Below, piece by piece: positions 11,285 to 22,915 of a stretch of DNA of 64,000 nucleotides; the stretch's first letter is position 1; each line of letters opens with the position of its first letter. This DNA comes from Ampelocalamus luodianensis (Eukaryota > Streptophyta > Magnoliopsida > Poales > Poaceae): assembly GCA_036346255.1 (NCBI GenBank), contig CM070634.1, positions 73,674,476 to 73,738,475 of the forward strand. The letters run 5' to 3'. The notes under the pieces were generated by a model. The model saw only the letters and a program-made list of their open reading frames with translations. It ran no database searches and had not been told where the DNA came from. Both the position numbers and the translations under genes were made by a program.

Positions 11285-11942
11285 CGATAGTCCTCCACAG
11301 GTTTAATAGGCAAGATAGAAAAGCAATGTAGACGAGGGGGAATAGCACAGTAGATGAGATAGACAAGATAGAGTAGATGGAAACAGCCTAATTAAGGGAA
11401 CAGATTATACCCAAAGGCAAAGACAAGAAGACATAGCTGAAACGCTATGAAAGCACAAATAAACCCTTCAGATTAAAGCCTTAGTGTGACTGCAGCATAA
11501 TGCTTGACAGCAAAACTGCAGCTCCCACTTACACACAACCCAAATAAAGACCTATTGCACAACGATCTAAAAGCGCTACAAAACTCTAATAGGACAGCTT
11601 CAAATCTAAACTAGAGAACGAAGATCCTTCAAAACATCTTGAACGAAGCAACGAAGATACTCTTGACAACTGCTATTCTTCTGGACGAGAGAAATTTATG
11701 GGGCGAGAAAGTCAATTTAAGATTATAAAACAACATTCAGCAAAGGCAAGAGACAAGATCTCTAGCACAAGATGAGTAGAATAGAATAGGATAAGAATGG
11801 AATAGACTGAGATGAGAATAGAACCAGAAGAGATGAGAAAAGAACAACTACTCAAGTCAAGTTAAGTTGATTTGATTTAGAAAATAAAATTTGAAGCTTT
11901 CAGCTAAAACGACCATGCTAACTAAGGTTGCGTTCTACAGTC
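11285..11942 (-). other. 5' leader of the gag-only element
   Basis: About 660 bp between primer site and gag start. It is AT-rich, with GATAGA/GAATAG-rich tracts at 11310-11380 and 11760-11860. No open frame of note. In related elements this region carries packaging signals; none can be identified by eye here. Confidence 0.5.
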
Positions 11943-11960
11943 GATATGGCTCTGATACCA
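11943..11960 (-). other. Primer-binding site (initiator tRNA-Met)
   Basis: Minus strand reads TGGTATCAGAGCCATATC, complementary to the 3' end of plant tRNA-Met, four bases from the LTR start at 11965. Confidence 0.9.
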
Positions 11961-12740
11961 CCTCTGTCGAGACCCGAAAATACATCTCAGGAACCCTCTG
12001 TGTATTCTGAACTAGTCCCAGATCAGTAGCTAGCTCACACAGGGAAACAGTGATGAAATACTATCCATTTATTCGATTTAACTAAAAAGATCTCAAAGTA
12101 AGAAATAATAATTAATAACTGGACCTTATGGTCAACGTTTACTTAACTTGCCATGCAGGGTTAAAGAAACAATTAAACTCTTGCAGCGGAACAAAACTCT
12201 TCAAATGGCCAATCAACATGCCCACAGGCAATCGAGTGGAGAAACGCATCCTAATCCGCAAAACCTTCATGGTCCTCCTGGGCGAAGAACTCTTGGGAAG
12301 CTTGATATTCTTCTGTGGAGATTAAGCAACACAGAGCGCAAAGCCATGAGTACTTTGAATGTACTCAGCAAGCCGTGGGGAAATGTATGCAAATAGTATT
12401 CATGCAGGGCTTGAACAAAGATTAGCTGTATGGCTCTTTTGCATAAAACAGCATTTACGATAAATACAATAAATAGATTGAAATGCGTAATTGAAAACAA
12501 TAATAAGTAATTAAACACTTTCTTTGAAACAACTAGTGAACTTCCCATTCACTCCCAACCAAACCAAAGATAAGTGAATTCCCCCTTCACCAATCGACCC
12601 AAACCACCAAGTGAATGACCTATTCACCCAACGAACATTATATTCATCAAGTGAACTTCCCATCCACACTCCGACACATTTTTGAAGAAACTCTATCTCC
12701 CGTGTGAAATCCCCAGGCACGTCCATAACCGCGGACACGG

Positions 12741-12752
12741 CTATTCGAATAG
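12741..12752. promoter_or_regulatory. Palindrome CTATTCGAATAG in LTR
   Basis: Same dyad as at 7286-7297, in the sister LTR. Confidence 0.8.
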
Positions 12753-14853
12753 TTTTACACTATGCAGAGGTTGTACAGCTTGACCCACAAGAGATAGATC
12801 AACTTATAATGTCCGTTTAACACACTTCTGAGGTGTGCGACTAAGTGATCATCACAAGGCTTTTACAAAGCTCCTTCTTAACCCGATTACGCTGCTAAGG
12901 TTTCAACACCGAATGTCTTTCCGACTGCAGCGGGGCCCCTCTTGCGCCACCGTGAGAATACGTTTCCCGTAACCACGCTTCACACGATAGAACCGAAATT
13001 AAGACATTGCTAATTAATCAGCCAAGTCCGTCCCATACGGACATGTGGTTGTACAGTTAAGGCCCGTTCAATGGCGCACAAGATTAAGTCCTTGACAAGT
13101 TACTCAAAGTAGACTACCACAAACCCACAACATGTTCAATCCACATCCCCACTATCCACCAACCACTCGCCCGAGCGAAAACCATTTTGTTTAACCAACA
13201 CCCATGACTAACCCCGTCATGGTACACAAATTGTAACAAGAGTGGCTCACCACCACGATTCCTTATTTCATTAAGTCAAAATTAATTATTAAGACACATG
13301 TGATGACAAACCCATCGTAACTAAGCAAGACTAAGCATATGTACGATACCCATGTTGGCAATACAAATATCTCCAACTAAAATTACCCATGCTAAGGTGA
13401 CAAAGGATTCATGGCATTCAAATAATCAATGGAGGCATAACGACAACAGGTAATAACTAATCCCCGAACAATTTATATAAAGATAGCATGCAATTATATA
13501 AAAGAATATACTTTTGAAATCATGGGTTCAATATGATCAAAGGACCACGACTTGCCTTGGAATAAATCCCGTGATTGATCTTGATATTGGTATGCTACTC
13601 CTTGCTCAAAGCTTCCCGAAGTATCGACGTCTATTCGCAAAATAAGCAAATAAACTAAATAAATAAATAACAGAGAGAAAACTAACTCCAAAAATTAAAT
13701 AAAAATCTCAGATAAATAGATCTCGAATTTAGATAAATTTAGGAATTTGAATGGACTCAATCGGAGTTTGGATGCAAAAGATATGAGCTCTGGAAGATTG
13801 AAATCTCATAAAATACTGAAAATCAGAATTTATGGATTTACTGAATTATTTTTCCGAAGGAAAGGATAATTAATGCGTCTGCTGACGTCAGCAAGGATTA
13901 TGCAGCTGAGAAAGAAATAAATAAATTGAATTTAACAAGTGGGACCCACTGGTCATTGACTTGGTGCACGGTGGACTAGGTTTATAAGTCTTTGGCTCGG
14001 GCTTGCCACATGGACTGTTGACACGCATGCCACGCAAGCAAAGGAGATGAGGTGGCTCTGAGATGGATGATGATGTGGAGGCCAAGTCAGCAGAGAGAAG
14101 AACCGTGGAGGGAGCAGAGAAGACATGGCCGGCGGTCTTGAGCTCGTCCTCGATGGCGAACGGCGGCGAGGTAGTTCCGGCGAGGTACCAAAACGGGATG
14201 CCCAAGACAAGGTGGAGCTACTGGAGGTGGCGGTTTGACCAGGGCGGCAAGGGCTCGCCGGTGGCGGTGACTTCGGTGGCGGAGGAGCTCACGGTCACGG
14301 TGACAACAGAGAAGGAGTGGCGCCTGAAGCAAACGAAGGCAAGCACCGGAGCGGCAAGGTGAAGAGGATCACTGAGAGCATCTCAGGATGACCGGAGGAG
14401 GACCAGGGCGATGGTGCGACAGTGGTGACCGGAGTTGAAGAAAGCGGCCGGCGGCGACGATGTGGTGGCGAAGAGAACAAAACGAAGGTGGAGATTAGAT
14501 TAGAATAAGGTTGGGCACACGATGTCACGGAAGAACAGGCAAGGGCTCACCTGAGAGAGTAGATCGGCCAAGGGCGGCGGCGGCGGTTGGTTGTCGGACG
14601 AAACCGAAAACGGAGAAGCGGTGGTCTTCGAGAGGAGATGATGAGAGCACCGTGAAGCTTGCGTAAATGCGAAACCAACGACGGCGACGGCGCAGGCTGA
14701 GGAAGTCCGACAGCGAAGATCCCCGAGGAAGAAGCTTGCGGCGGCGCTCGGCTCTTTTTGACAAAATCCGACAAAACGAAGACGAACCCGAGGCTGGAAC
14801 TTTAGGGTTTTGAGAGAGGGTGGCGGCGCGGAGGTTTTGACACGGCTAGGAGG

Positions 14854-14863
14854 CCTTAAATAG
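14854..14863 (-). promoter_or_regulatory. Candidate TATA box of the promoter LTR
   Basis: CTATTTAAGG on the minus strand, conserved in both LTRs of the element; would drive gag transcription leftward. Confidence 0.5.
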
Positions 14864-15422
14864 CATCGGAGAAGGGAGAGTCCACAAGGGGCACGGCGGC
14901 ACTGTGTTCGGGCGAGACACGGACTCAAGAGTCCATGCCCGGGACAGGAGGAAGAAGATGCGCACGTGGCGATGGCGGCGGGGCCACCGGCAGCGAGACA
15001 AGGAGAGGGAGCAGCTCGGCTGGGCTTCACGTGCGGCAAGAAAGAGCGGGAGCGGGCCAAGAAGATGAGTGGGCCGACGGGAAAGCAAGGCCGAGCGGTT
15101 GGGCCAGGATTTGGAGATTAGGCCCGAAAGCTAAACTGAGATTTTTAATTAGTTTTTCTTTTTAGAAAATAGCTGAAAATCCAAAAGGCAATTAGAAAAT
15201 AGCAAATGCACTCGGAAAAATTCTAGAAAATTCTAGAAAATACATCCAAGCACATAGAACCCAAATAAAATAATTTTGATAATAGTTGATGTTGACATTA
15301 ATCACATTAAATTGTTTTTGAACTCTGAAAATCCATATTAAGCTTTTAACTTTAGCAGAAAAATCCAAATGGTTTTTTTTCTTTTAAAACTTCAAAACAG
15401 ACCAAATTTTTGGGATGTTACA

Positions 15423-15437
15423 GGCGGAGGCAGAGGT
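15423..15437. other. 15-base host sliver between two large elements
   Basis: GGCGG (right TSD of the Ty3 element), AGGCA, then GAGGT (left TSD of the Copia element). The two insertions, 8.9 and 9.5 kb, sit 5 bp apart once TSDs are excluded. Confidence 0.9.
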
Positions 15438-16384
15438 TGTTGGATTTAATTGGGCTTTGGCCCATTCATTAATCAATAAATCCTAGAAAAATCCCAAAGG
15501 GTCACTCGTGCATTGTGGCATGTGGGATACTTTAGTCCCATATTGCTAGCCAAGGTGGAAAGACACCACCTTATAAGGTGGAGCATGTCTAGCCTTGGTA
15601 AAGCAAGAGAACGGAGGACTACACGCGCTCGCTTGCTCGCCTCGCCTCGCCAGGCCGGGCTTCGCGGGCACGCGACGTGCGTGTGAATGGTGTGGTCATT
15701 CCGAGTTCAATCATGTGTCCAGACACAGCTTCCTTTTGTAATTTTGTTTTACCATACAATTTTGTCAAGATGGAAAGAAACAGAAACGCTATGATTATGC
15801 AACGAATTAATTGCGATTAATGAGCCTAATTACAAAACAAAAATGTATCAGGAAACATTATGGATTTGTTTCTTTCTTTGGTCTTTTTAAAAAGCATGTC
15901 TTCTCTCACACACATTCGTGAAACAAATCCATGCGAGAGAGAACTATCCTCGAGCGCAGTGCTGCTATAAGCTACTCCGTCTCTGTGGCCGGCGTGCACC
16001 AGTGGTGGGAAGTGCAGGTCTCCGGAACTGTCATCCTTGTGATCCTGTACGGGAGAGGGCGAATAAGGTTTTTGGGAAGCGACTCCGCGACTGCTCGCCG
16101 TTAACTGCATCATCTACATCGCCTGTTCCCTGCATAGTCTACATCGCCATCTTCCTCATCGGCGACATCCTCTTCTTCATCGCTGCGACTCTCTTCGCAC
16201 CGCATCAGTAACATCTAATACTCTGCTCTTACTTCTAATTATCAGTATAAATATATACATTCTGTTGTTCGTATTGCTTATCATCCTAGTTCATCTTCTG
16301 GATATGTTTAGTACTCATGTTATTTCTGTAGTCATGGTTTATTTGTGGAATTATGTAATTACTAAAGTGCTAAATAGTCTAACA
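15438..16384 (+). repeat. 5' LTR of the Copia element
   Basis: 947 bp. Contains a CGCCT-rich short repeat at about 15625-15660 and the words GCGACGTGCGTGTGAATGG. Contains no coding sequence. Confidence 0.9.
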
Positions 16385-16423
16385 ATCCAAAAACCTTGTT
16401 ATGAACTTGATAGGCACTCTGTG

Positions 16424-17170
16424 ATGAAAACAGTTGGTTTTGCCGAGGTAATGAAACCAGAGAAGTTCAGTGGAGTGAACTTCAAAAGATGGCAGACAAG
16501 AGTCACTTTGTGGCTTACGGCTCTGAACGTATTTTGGGTTGCCTCCGGGAGACCTGAGGAAGAATTCACTCCTGAACAGGAAAATGAGTTTAAAACAGTC
16601 ACCACAATTTTTGTATTATGCGTTCTTAGCATTCCTTCCAATCGTCTGTACGATGTGTACATGCACATGACAAACGCAAAGGGGCTGTGGGAGGCACTTG
16701 AATATAAGTTTGCTACCTCGGATGCTGGTAGTGAGTTGTATACCATTTAGCAATATCATGACTACAAGATGGTTGAGAGCCGTTCTGTAGATGAGCAAGC
16801 TCATGAAATACAATTCATTACGAAGGAACTCGACCACCTCAAATACACATTACCCGATAAATTTGTGGCTAGTGGTATCATTGCCAAACTATCCTCTTCA
16901 TGGAGGAATTTTGCCACATCTCTGAAACACAAGAGACAAAATATTTTTGTTGAGAATCTGATCGCATCCCTTGATGTTGAAGAGAAAGCTCAGGCGAAGG
17001 ATGTGCATCCTAAGGTGGCCGAAGGATAGTCCAGCACCAATGTCGTACAACACCATAGTAATGGGAAGTTCAAGGAAAAGGCCAAAGTCGTACAGACAAC
17101 CAACTTTAAGAAGAACCAGAAGCCAAGGAAAAAGGTGCCTGCTATGTTGAAAGATCTAGACCCGCCATTA
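16424..17170 (+). pseudogene. gag: Copia Gag (UBN2-type), N-terminal part, with stops
   Basis: Seen: MKTVGFAEVMKPEKFSGVNF then KRWQTRVTLWLTALN, a typical Copia Gag start, to LWEALEYKFATSDAGSELYT. In-frame TAG codons occur at 16748 and near 17028 where relatives read through. The frame continues as YHDYKMVESRSVDEQAHEIQ, KELDHLKYTLPDKFVASGI, SSWRNFATSLKHKR, NLIASLDVEEKAQ and a Lys-rich stretch. It ends at DPPLC, the first cysteine of the CCHC knuckle, where the solo LTR at 17171 begins. The rest of the knuckle (VCEKGGHWASKCPN) is at 20219. Gag packages element RNA; this copy is dead because of two stops and the insertion. Confidence 0.88.
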
Positions 17171-17919
17171 TGTGGTAATGGAGTTTTGGTGATTAATGAT
17201 AAATCTAATTGGGAGACTAACACTTTTATTGATATACATATTGTGTAGTCTTATTTGGATATAAAGGTGAAAATCATGAAGGCATTCAAGTGATTAAGTG
17301 ATTAATGACAAATGCACTTATGAGACTAACACTCCTATTGTTATATCAAGTTTAGTCTCAGCTTGGATATAAAAGCAAAAATCCAAACAGGTATGTATTC
17401 ATTAATGACAAATCTATTTGTGAGACTAACAATTCTATTGATTATCTATTGCTTAGTCTCGTTTGGATATAAAGATGAAAAATACAAGAGGTATGCATTC
17501 TACTTCTTCTTATTATATCTTGTTGCATTCCTCGGATCCAAAATATAGGTTAAACTCCACCAAAAAGGTTAACTTGGATATGTGCATATTTTCCCATTAC
17601 GCATTTGTGTATGCACACATTTAGGGGGAGTTCATTCTATATTTTGTGGTTTCATTAGTATTGATCTATATTCCCTTTCCACATATTTGAGATCTCTACT
17701 TTGAAACATATCTTTGAGTATATATAACTTGTGTAGTTCATATATACTCATATTACTTTATATTCAATTATTTGCAATTGTGTTGTGGGACTAATGTGTG
17801 CGCTAAGATGTTTTCAAGGCTTAGTCCCGGAGTTTAAATGATGACATGAAAAGGAAATGCAAAGGTGATAAAAGATTGACATGGCTCAAGACAAAGGAGT
17901 CATGCATTGCATTTCGAAA

Positions 17920-18220
17920 AGCTTCTGGAAGAAGTTCAGTGGGAATCGGTATGACCGCATTTGGTAGCGGTACTACCGATGTGCGGTACCGGAGTTCATG
18001 TGGCGGAACTACACGTAGCGTATGACCGCAAATGTGTTACGAAACTACCACAACCCGGTTGTTCCGTTTGTTATGTGGCGGTATGTAAATTCGGAGAAGG
18101 TGTTTTTACGTATTTCTCGAGCCTCTGAAATCGGTAGTACGCATCTAAGAAACGGTACTACGGAGAGCGGTATTACGGATGCTAGTTGATGTAATACCGC
18201 ACCTTCGATAATGGCTTGTT
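17920..18220. repeat. Cluster of GCGGTA-type dyads, first block
   Basis: Repeated near-palindromes of the type GCGGTAGTACCGC, degenerate here (GCGGTACTACCG, GGTAGTACGCA, CGGTATTACGG), spaced 15-45 bases apart within the solo LTR. Confidence 0.55.
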
Positions 18221-18329
18221 CAAAAGTATTTATGCAGGTATATCTTGGTAATTAATGTTAATGACATTGTGGGACTAACATTTTCCATGAGTTGGATGAA
18301 TAGGTTATGTTCCAGGGCGATGAAGACTT

Positions 18330-18640
18330 TGGATGGCATCATGAGTTGATCGTCATCGAGTCAAGGTTCAAGAACATGTATCATGTGTTGATACATATCA
18401 AGATCTCGAAGAAGATATGGTCATGAGTTGATCATCAAGTCAAGAGAAGATCCATCATGTATTGATAGAGGTCAAGACTACATCATGTGTTGATGCATAC
18501 CAAGACTCGGGATGAAGGATGTCATCATGTGTTGATGGGCATCAAGTCGAGATCCCGAAGCAAAGAAAGTCATCATGTGTTGATGAGATTTCAAGTCAAG
18601 AACCCGAAGTTGAAGCGAGGATGTGCGTCATCAAGCTTCA
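18330..18640. repeat. Diverged CATCATGTGTTGAT repeats
   Basis: At least six variants of CATCATG(T/A)GTTGAT, each followed by CAAG(A/T)C-rich spacer, within the solo LTR. ATCA and TGAT ends give each unit partial dyad symmetry. Confidence 0.6.
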
Positions 18641-19245
18641 AGAAGATGCTCAAGGCAAAGGTATGACTAGCTAGAGCTACGGATGTGTTCCTAGTCTTTT
18701 ACCGGTCTTGGTGTTTGGTTGGAAGATCGAATTGCTAGTATAGGTTGCCGTACTATTAAGAGGGGTCTTGTCTAGTAGCTTGAGTCTCATCATGCGTTGA
18801 TAACTCAATCTCACTTGCTCTAGCTCACTCTAACATGTTGCCTATATTTACGAATGTGTTTTGCAAATAGCTGAGGCTCATGGATAATCCTTGTAGCATG
18901 TGACTATACTTTGCAAATGTGTTTTACAAATGATTGAAGTTCATGTACCTACTCCTTGTGGCATGATCTAAGTTTGCAAATGTGTTTTGCAAATGGTTAA
19001 GATTCATGTGTATTCCCTTGATATGGTCTAAGATTGCTTGTTGCTATTTCTTTGGACTTAGACCATGGTAGTGGCTCTTTTGAGTTGTGCTTTTTGATTT
19101 GATAAAATGTGTTTGAGATCAATCAAATAGGTGGGTTGTGTAGCCCTCTGAATAAGCTTTCAATAGAGTCCAAGATCACTCAATTCCGACCTCGGAGTCA
19201 AAAGTTATGACATTTTTACCGAGTGTCGTCTGTACTGAAATTTGG

Positions 19246-19320
19246 GCTGCGGTAGTACCGCCCTTATAACAGCGGTAGTACCGCCCCTTGTGAGTGTGGT
19301 ACGACCGCAAAAGGCTGTAA
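19246..19320. repeat. Cluster of GCGGTAGTACCGC dyads, second block
   Basis: GCGGTAGTACCGC occurs twice nearly back to back, followed by GTGGTACGACCGC. Each could fold into a short hairpin. Confidence 0.7.
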
Positions 19321-20218
19321 CGGCTAGTTTTTGGCTGTTTCGTCTCCAAACGGCTAGTTTTTGGTTTGGGGGCTATAAATACCCCCTTGACCGGTTGAGA
19401 GGCAACCTTTGGCATCCCATTTCACTTACTTGAGCTAGTGTGAGCTTCTTCTCTCAATTGTGCATGTGTTGCACCTTGTGAGCAAGGAGAGAGGTCTCTA
19501 GTTGCATGTGTTGCATCTAGAGGTGGATTTTGTATCCACTTGAGCTTGTGCATTCGTTGCATGTGGTGAGAGTCAAGCAAGGGGCTTGGCTTATTACTAT
19601 TGGTGTTTGCCGACACCTAGACGGCGTGGAGGCGTCGTGGTCCGGTGATCTTCTCAAGTGAAGCTTGTGAGAAGGCCCGGTGTTTGTGAGTGGCTTGGTG
19701 CTCGCCATCTCCGGAGTGGAGTAAGAGCAACCCTAGTGGAGCGAGGTATTGATACCTCGGAGGAAGGCTTAATTTGTGGAGCCGGCCCAATTGGTTTGGG
19801 TTTCCCTCAACGTGGATTAGGGGAGACCGGCAAATCTCCGACCACCACGGTTAAACATCGACGTGTCTTTGTGGTGTGATCTCTATTGCCTTACTATTGT
19901 ATTTACATTCATTGTGTATGAATGCTTGCTTTACATTGTGCAATTTATATACCTTGTATTAAATTGCTTATTCATTGTGTGTGATTGCAATAATATCATT
20001 TACATTGCTTAAATTGAATTGCTCACAAGTCCATGTTTGATTGATTATTATCAATAGACTTGTATTGTTGGTGCACTTAGTTGAACCTAGTTGCTTTAGG
20101 CTTTAATTGTGCTAAACCGGATTGTTATTTAGCTTCCGCATTAGAATTCGGTTTTAACGCATAGAAGTTTTAAAACGCCTATTCACCCCCCCTCTAGTCG
20201 GCTTTCTCGATCTTACAT

Positions 20219-21506
20219 ATGTGTGCGAGAAGGGCGGCCACTGGGCCAGCAAATGTCCTAACCGTAAAGGCATAAAGAATGAGCATAGATAGACCAAATC
20301 TGTGAATGTGACTATTGGTGATACCAGAGCAGGGACATCTAGGTTTGGTAATCTACCTACTATTCTTTCGGTCTGTTATTCCACCGACTGGTGGATTGAC
20401 ACAGAGGCTAATATTCACGTATGTGCTGATGTGTCCTTATTCTCTCCTTATCAGGTCGCTCGGGCTTCCTCTATGTTGATGGGAAATGGTTCACATGCCT
20501 TTATTCTTGGTGTTGGTACGGTAGATCTGAAGTTTACTTCAAAAAAGATCGTGCAGTTGAAGAACGTGCAGCATGTTCCATCAACAAATAAGAATCTCGT
20601 CAGCGGCTCCTTTCTATGTAGAGATGGGTATAAGTTAGTGTTTGAGTCAAATAAAATAGTCGTTTCTAAATTTAGACTCTTTATTGGAAAAGGCTATGAT
20701 TGCGAAGGCTTGTTCCGCTTTTCCCTTTCAGATTTATGTAAGAAGGTTGTGAACCATATTTGTGATCTAAATAATGGGGATGAGGCCAACGTTTGGCACT
20801 CACGTTTGTGTCGCATAAATTTTGGTTGCATATCTCGGCTATCTAGTCTAAATCTAATTTTGAAACTCTCTATAGTCAAAAGTTCTAAATGCCAAACTTG
20901 TGTGCAAGCAAAGCAACCTCGCAAACCCAATAAAGTTGTGGAGGAAAGAAATTTAGCACCTTTAGAACTCATACATTCAGATCTCTATGAAATGAATGGT
21001 GTGTTGACAAAAGGAGGGAAAAGATATTTCATGACTCTAATTGATGATGCTTCTAGATATTGTTATGTGTATCTATTGAAAATAAAAGATGAGACTCTAG
21101 ACTAATTTAAAACTTATAAGACTGAAGTTGAGAATCAACTAGAAAGAAAAATCAAAAGACTTCGGTCGGATCGTGGTAGAGAGTATTTCTCAAATGAGTT
21201 CTCCCAATTCTGTGTAGAGCACGGAATTATCCATGAGAGAACACCTCCCTATTCACCTCAATCCAATGGGGTTGCTGAAAGAAAGAATCGCACGTTGAGT
21301 GACTTGGTTAATGCTATGTTAGACACTACGGGTTTATCTAAGGCATGGTAAGGGGAGGCTATACTGACCTCGACTCATATCCTGAACAGAGTTCTCACTA
21401 AGAATAGTGACATTACTCTGTATGAAGGATGGAAAGGGAGAAAGCCATCACTATCCTACTTGCGCACTTGGGGTGCTTGGCAAAAGTTAACGTACCGATA
21501 ACTAAA
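20219..21506 (+). pseudogene. pol: Copia zinc knuckle end, protease and integrase, degenerate
   Basis: Seen in order: VCEKGGHWASKCPNRKG (rest of the CCHC knuckle), a stop, then the protease region DWWIDTEANIHVC, where family members read DSGA; Gly is replaced by Glu, so it is probably inactive. The integrase part has VWHSRLCRINFG (HHCC finger with the second His changed to Arg), KCQTCVQAK, HSDLYEMNG and MTLIDDASRYCYVY (catalytic Asp region) and, after a stop near 21103, HGIIHERTPPYSPQSNGVAE with its Glu. Another stop lies at 21349. Known: the DDE integrase inserts the cDNA. Frame changes appear from about 21490. Confidence 0.88.
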
Positions 21507-21719
21507 AAGTGCAAACTTGAACAAAAAAAACTGTGGATTGTGTCTTTCTAAGATATGCTCATTACAGTACTGCCTATATGTTTCTAATGGTTAAATCTAA
21601 GGTATGTGGCATACATGTTGGTACAATAATGGAGTCTCGAGATGCTACCTTTTTTGAGAATATATTCCCCTTAAAGGATATGCATAACTCTACTAGGCAA
21701 GCAAAGATTTAACTCCTGA

Positions 21720-22915
21720 ATCCATAATTCCCATTGAGCATTCCAAACACACAAACGAACAAATCTTTGAGAAGGAGAACAATATTGTTCCTAGAAGGAG
21801 CAAAAGACAAAGGATTGAAAAATCCTTTAGAGATGATTTCACTGTGTATCTTGTGGATGGTGTTTCCAAATCCATTTCAAAGGCATATGCATCTCCTGAT
21901 GCAGAGTACTGGAAGGATGTGGTCTGTAGCAAAATGGATTCCATTCTCGCTAATGGGACTTGGGAAATCAATGATCGTCTATTTGGATGCAAGCTAGTTG
22001 GATGTAAGTGGGTGTTCAAGAAAAAGCTTAGGTCTGATGGTACTAATGAAAAATACAAGGCAAGACTTATGGCCAAAGGCTATACTCAAAAAGGAGAAGA
22101 TTTCTTTGATACTTACTCACCCATTGCTAGATTGACCACTATACGGGTACTACTATCCTTGGCTGCCTCACATAGTCTTATTGCCCATCAAATGGATGTT
22201 AAGACAACTTTCCTCAATTGAGAGTTAGATGAGGAAATCTACATAGAACAGTCTGATGGTTTTGTGGTAACTGGTCAAGAGGGCAAGGTTTGTAAGTTAC
22301 TGAAATCTTTGTATAGTCTCAAGCAAGCATTTAAGCAATGGCATGAGAAGTTCGATAGAACTTTAACATCTACGGGCTTTGCAGTAAACGAAGCCGATAG
22401 ATGTGTTTACTACCACTATGGTGGGGTGAAGGAGTTATACTGTGTTTGTATGTTGATAACATACTTATCTTTGGAACAAGTCTTAACGTGATTATCGAGG
22501 TTAAGTCTTTTCTGTCCCAAAGTTTTAACATAAAAGATCTGAGAGAACCTGATGTAATTCTAAACATCAAGCTGATCAAGGGTGAGGATGGGATTACACT
22601 TCTACAATCCCATTATGTGGAAAAGGTCTTGAGCCGTTTTGGCTATATGGATAGCAAGCCTTCTCCAACACCTTATAATCCTAGTCTAATACTTCGAAAG
22701 AATAAAAGACTAGGAAAGGACCAGCTGAGATATTCCCAGATTATTGGTTCAATCATGTACTTAGCTAGTGCTACCCGGCCTAACATCTCATTTGATGTAA
22801 GCAAATTAAGCTGGTTTACCTCTAATCCGGGAGATGATCATTGGCGTGCACTCGAACGAGTTATGCACTACTTGAGAGGTGTGATGAGTTATGGAATTCA
22901 TTATACCGGGTAACT
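21720..22915 (+). pseudogene. pol: Copia reverse transcriptase, degenerate
   Basis: Seen: YWKDVVCSKMDSILANGTWE, GCKWVFKKKLRSDGTNEKYK, ARLMAKGYTQKGEDF, TYSPIARLTTIRVLLSLAA, HQMDVKTTFLN then a stop at 22219 (relatives have NGEL), EEIYIEQSDGF, VCKLLKSLYSLKQAFKQW. After a frameshift near 22430 come LCLYVDNILIFG, GSIMYLASATRPNISFDVSK and LRGVMSYGIHYTG. The catalytic YVDD box reads YVDN here, which on its own should disable polymerase activity. Part of the gag-pol of the 15438-24973 element. Confidence 0.9.

Larger units (their letters stand above)
6514..15422 (-). mobile_element. Non-autonomous Ty3/Tekay LTR retrotransposon with gag only
   Basis: Two long direct repeats (6514-9933 and 11965-15422) begin TGTCGRGACCCGAAA and end GGGATGTTACA. 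GGCGG at 6509-6513 and 15423-15427 is the TSD. A primer-binding site matching tRNA-Met lies next to the right LTR and a polypurine tract next to the left LTR, so transcription runs on the minus strand. The internal region is only 2031 bp and codes gag with a zinc knuckle. Protease, RT, RNase H and integrase are absent. Known: Tekay-type polyproteins continue after the RxNHVxAEEAQ motif into protease. Here the frame stops about 13 residues later, very near that junction. Inference: a LARD-like derivative mobilised by enzymes of a full-length relative. Confidence 0.9.
11965..15422 (-). repeat. 5' LTR (right copy) of the gag-only Ty3 element
   Basis: 3458 bp, TGTCGAGACC...GATGTTACA. This is the promoter LTR on the minus strand, with TATA-like CTATTTAAGG at 14854-14863. 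Minus-strand frames at 13888-15088 are GC-rich by-products. Confidence 0.92.
17171..20218 (+). mobile_element. Solo LTR nested in the Copia gag, SIRE/Maximus-like
   Basis: About 3.05 kb with no coding domain, starting TGTGGTAATGGAGTTTTGGT and ending near TTACA. The end has the CCCCCCTCTAGTCGGC word and, internally, TTTAGGGGGAG (near 17620), both familiar from SIRE/Maximus-type Copia LTRs. Removing it restores ...PPLC + (Y)VCEKGGHW, so it sits exactly in the zinc knuckle. TATG(T) occurs at both junctions but the TSD cannot be fixed to one reading; GATCT at 17153 and 20210 is a second direct repeat. It contains several diverged ~110-bp repeats (TTAATGACAAAT...GAGACTAACA...TTTAGTCTC) at 17190-17510, TGTTGAT/CATCATG repeats at 18330-18620, and GCGGTAGTACCGC dyads. 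Confidence 0.7.

Noticed and set aside
17153..20214. GATCT direct repeats as the TSD of the nested solo LTR
   Set aside because: With these borders the element would not start TG or end CA, and the zinc-knuckle cysteine codons left of 17171 would be assigned to the insert. TATG(T) at 17171/20219 fits better, but the point is not fully settled.
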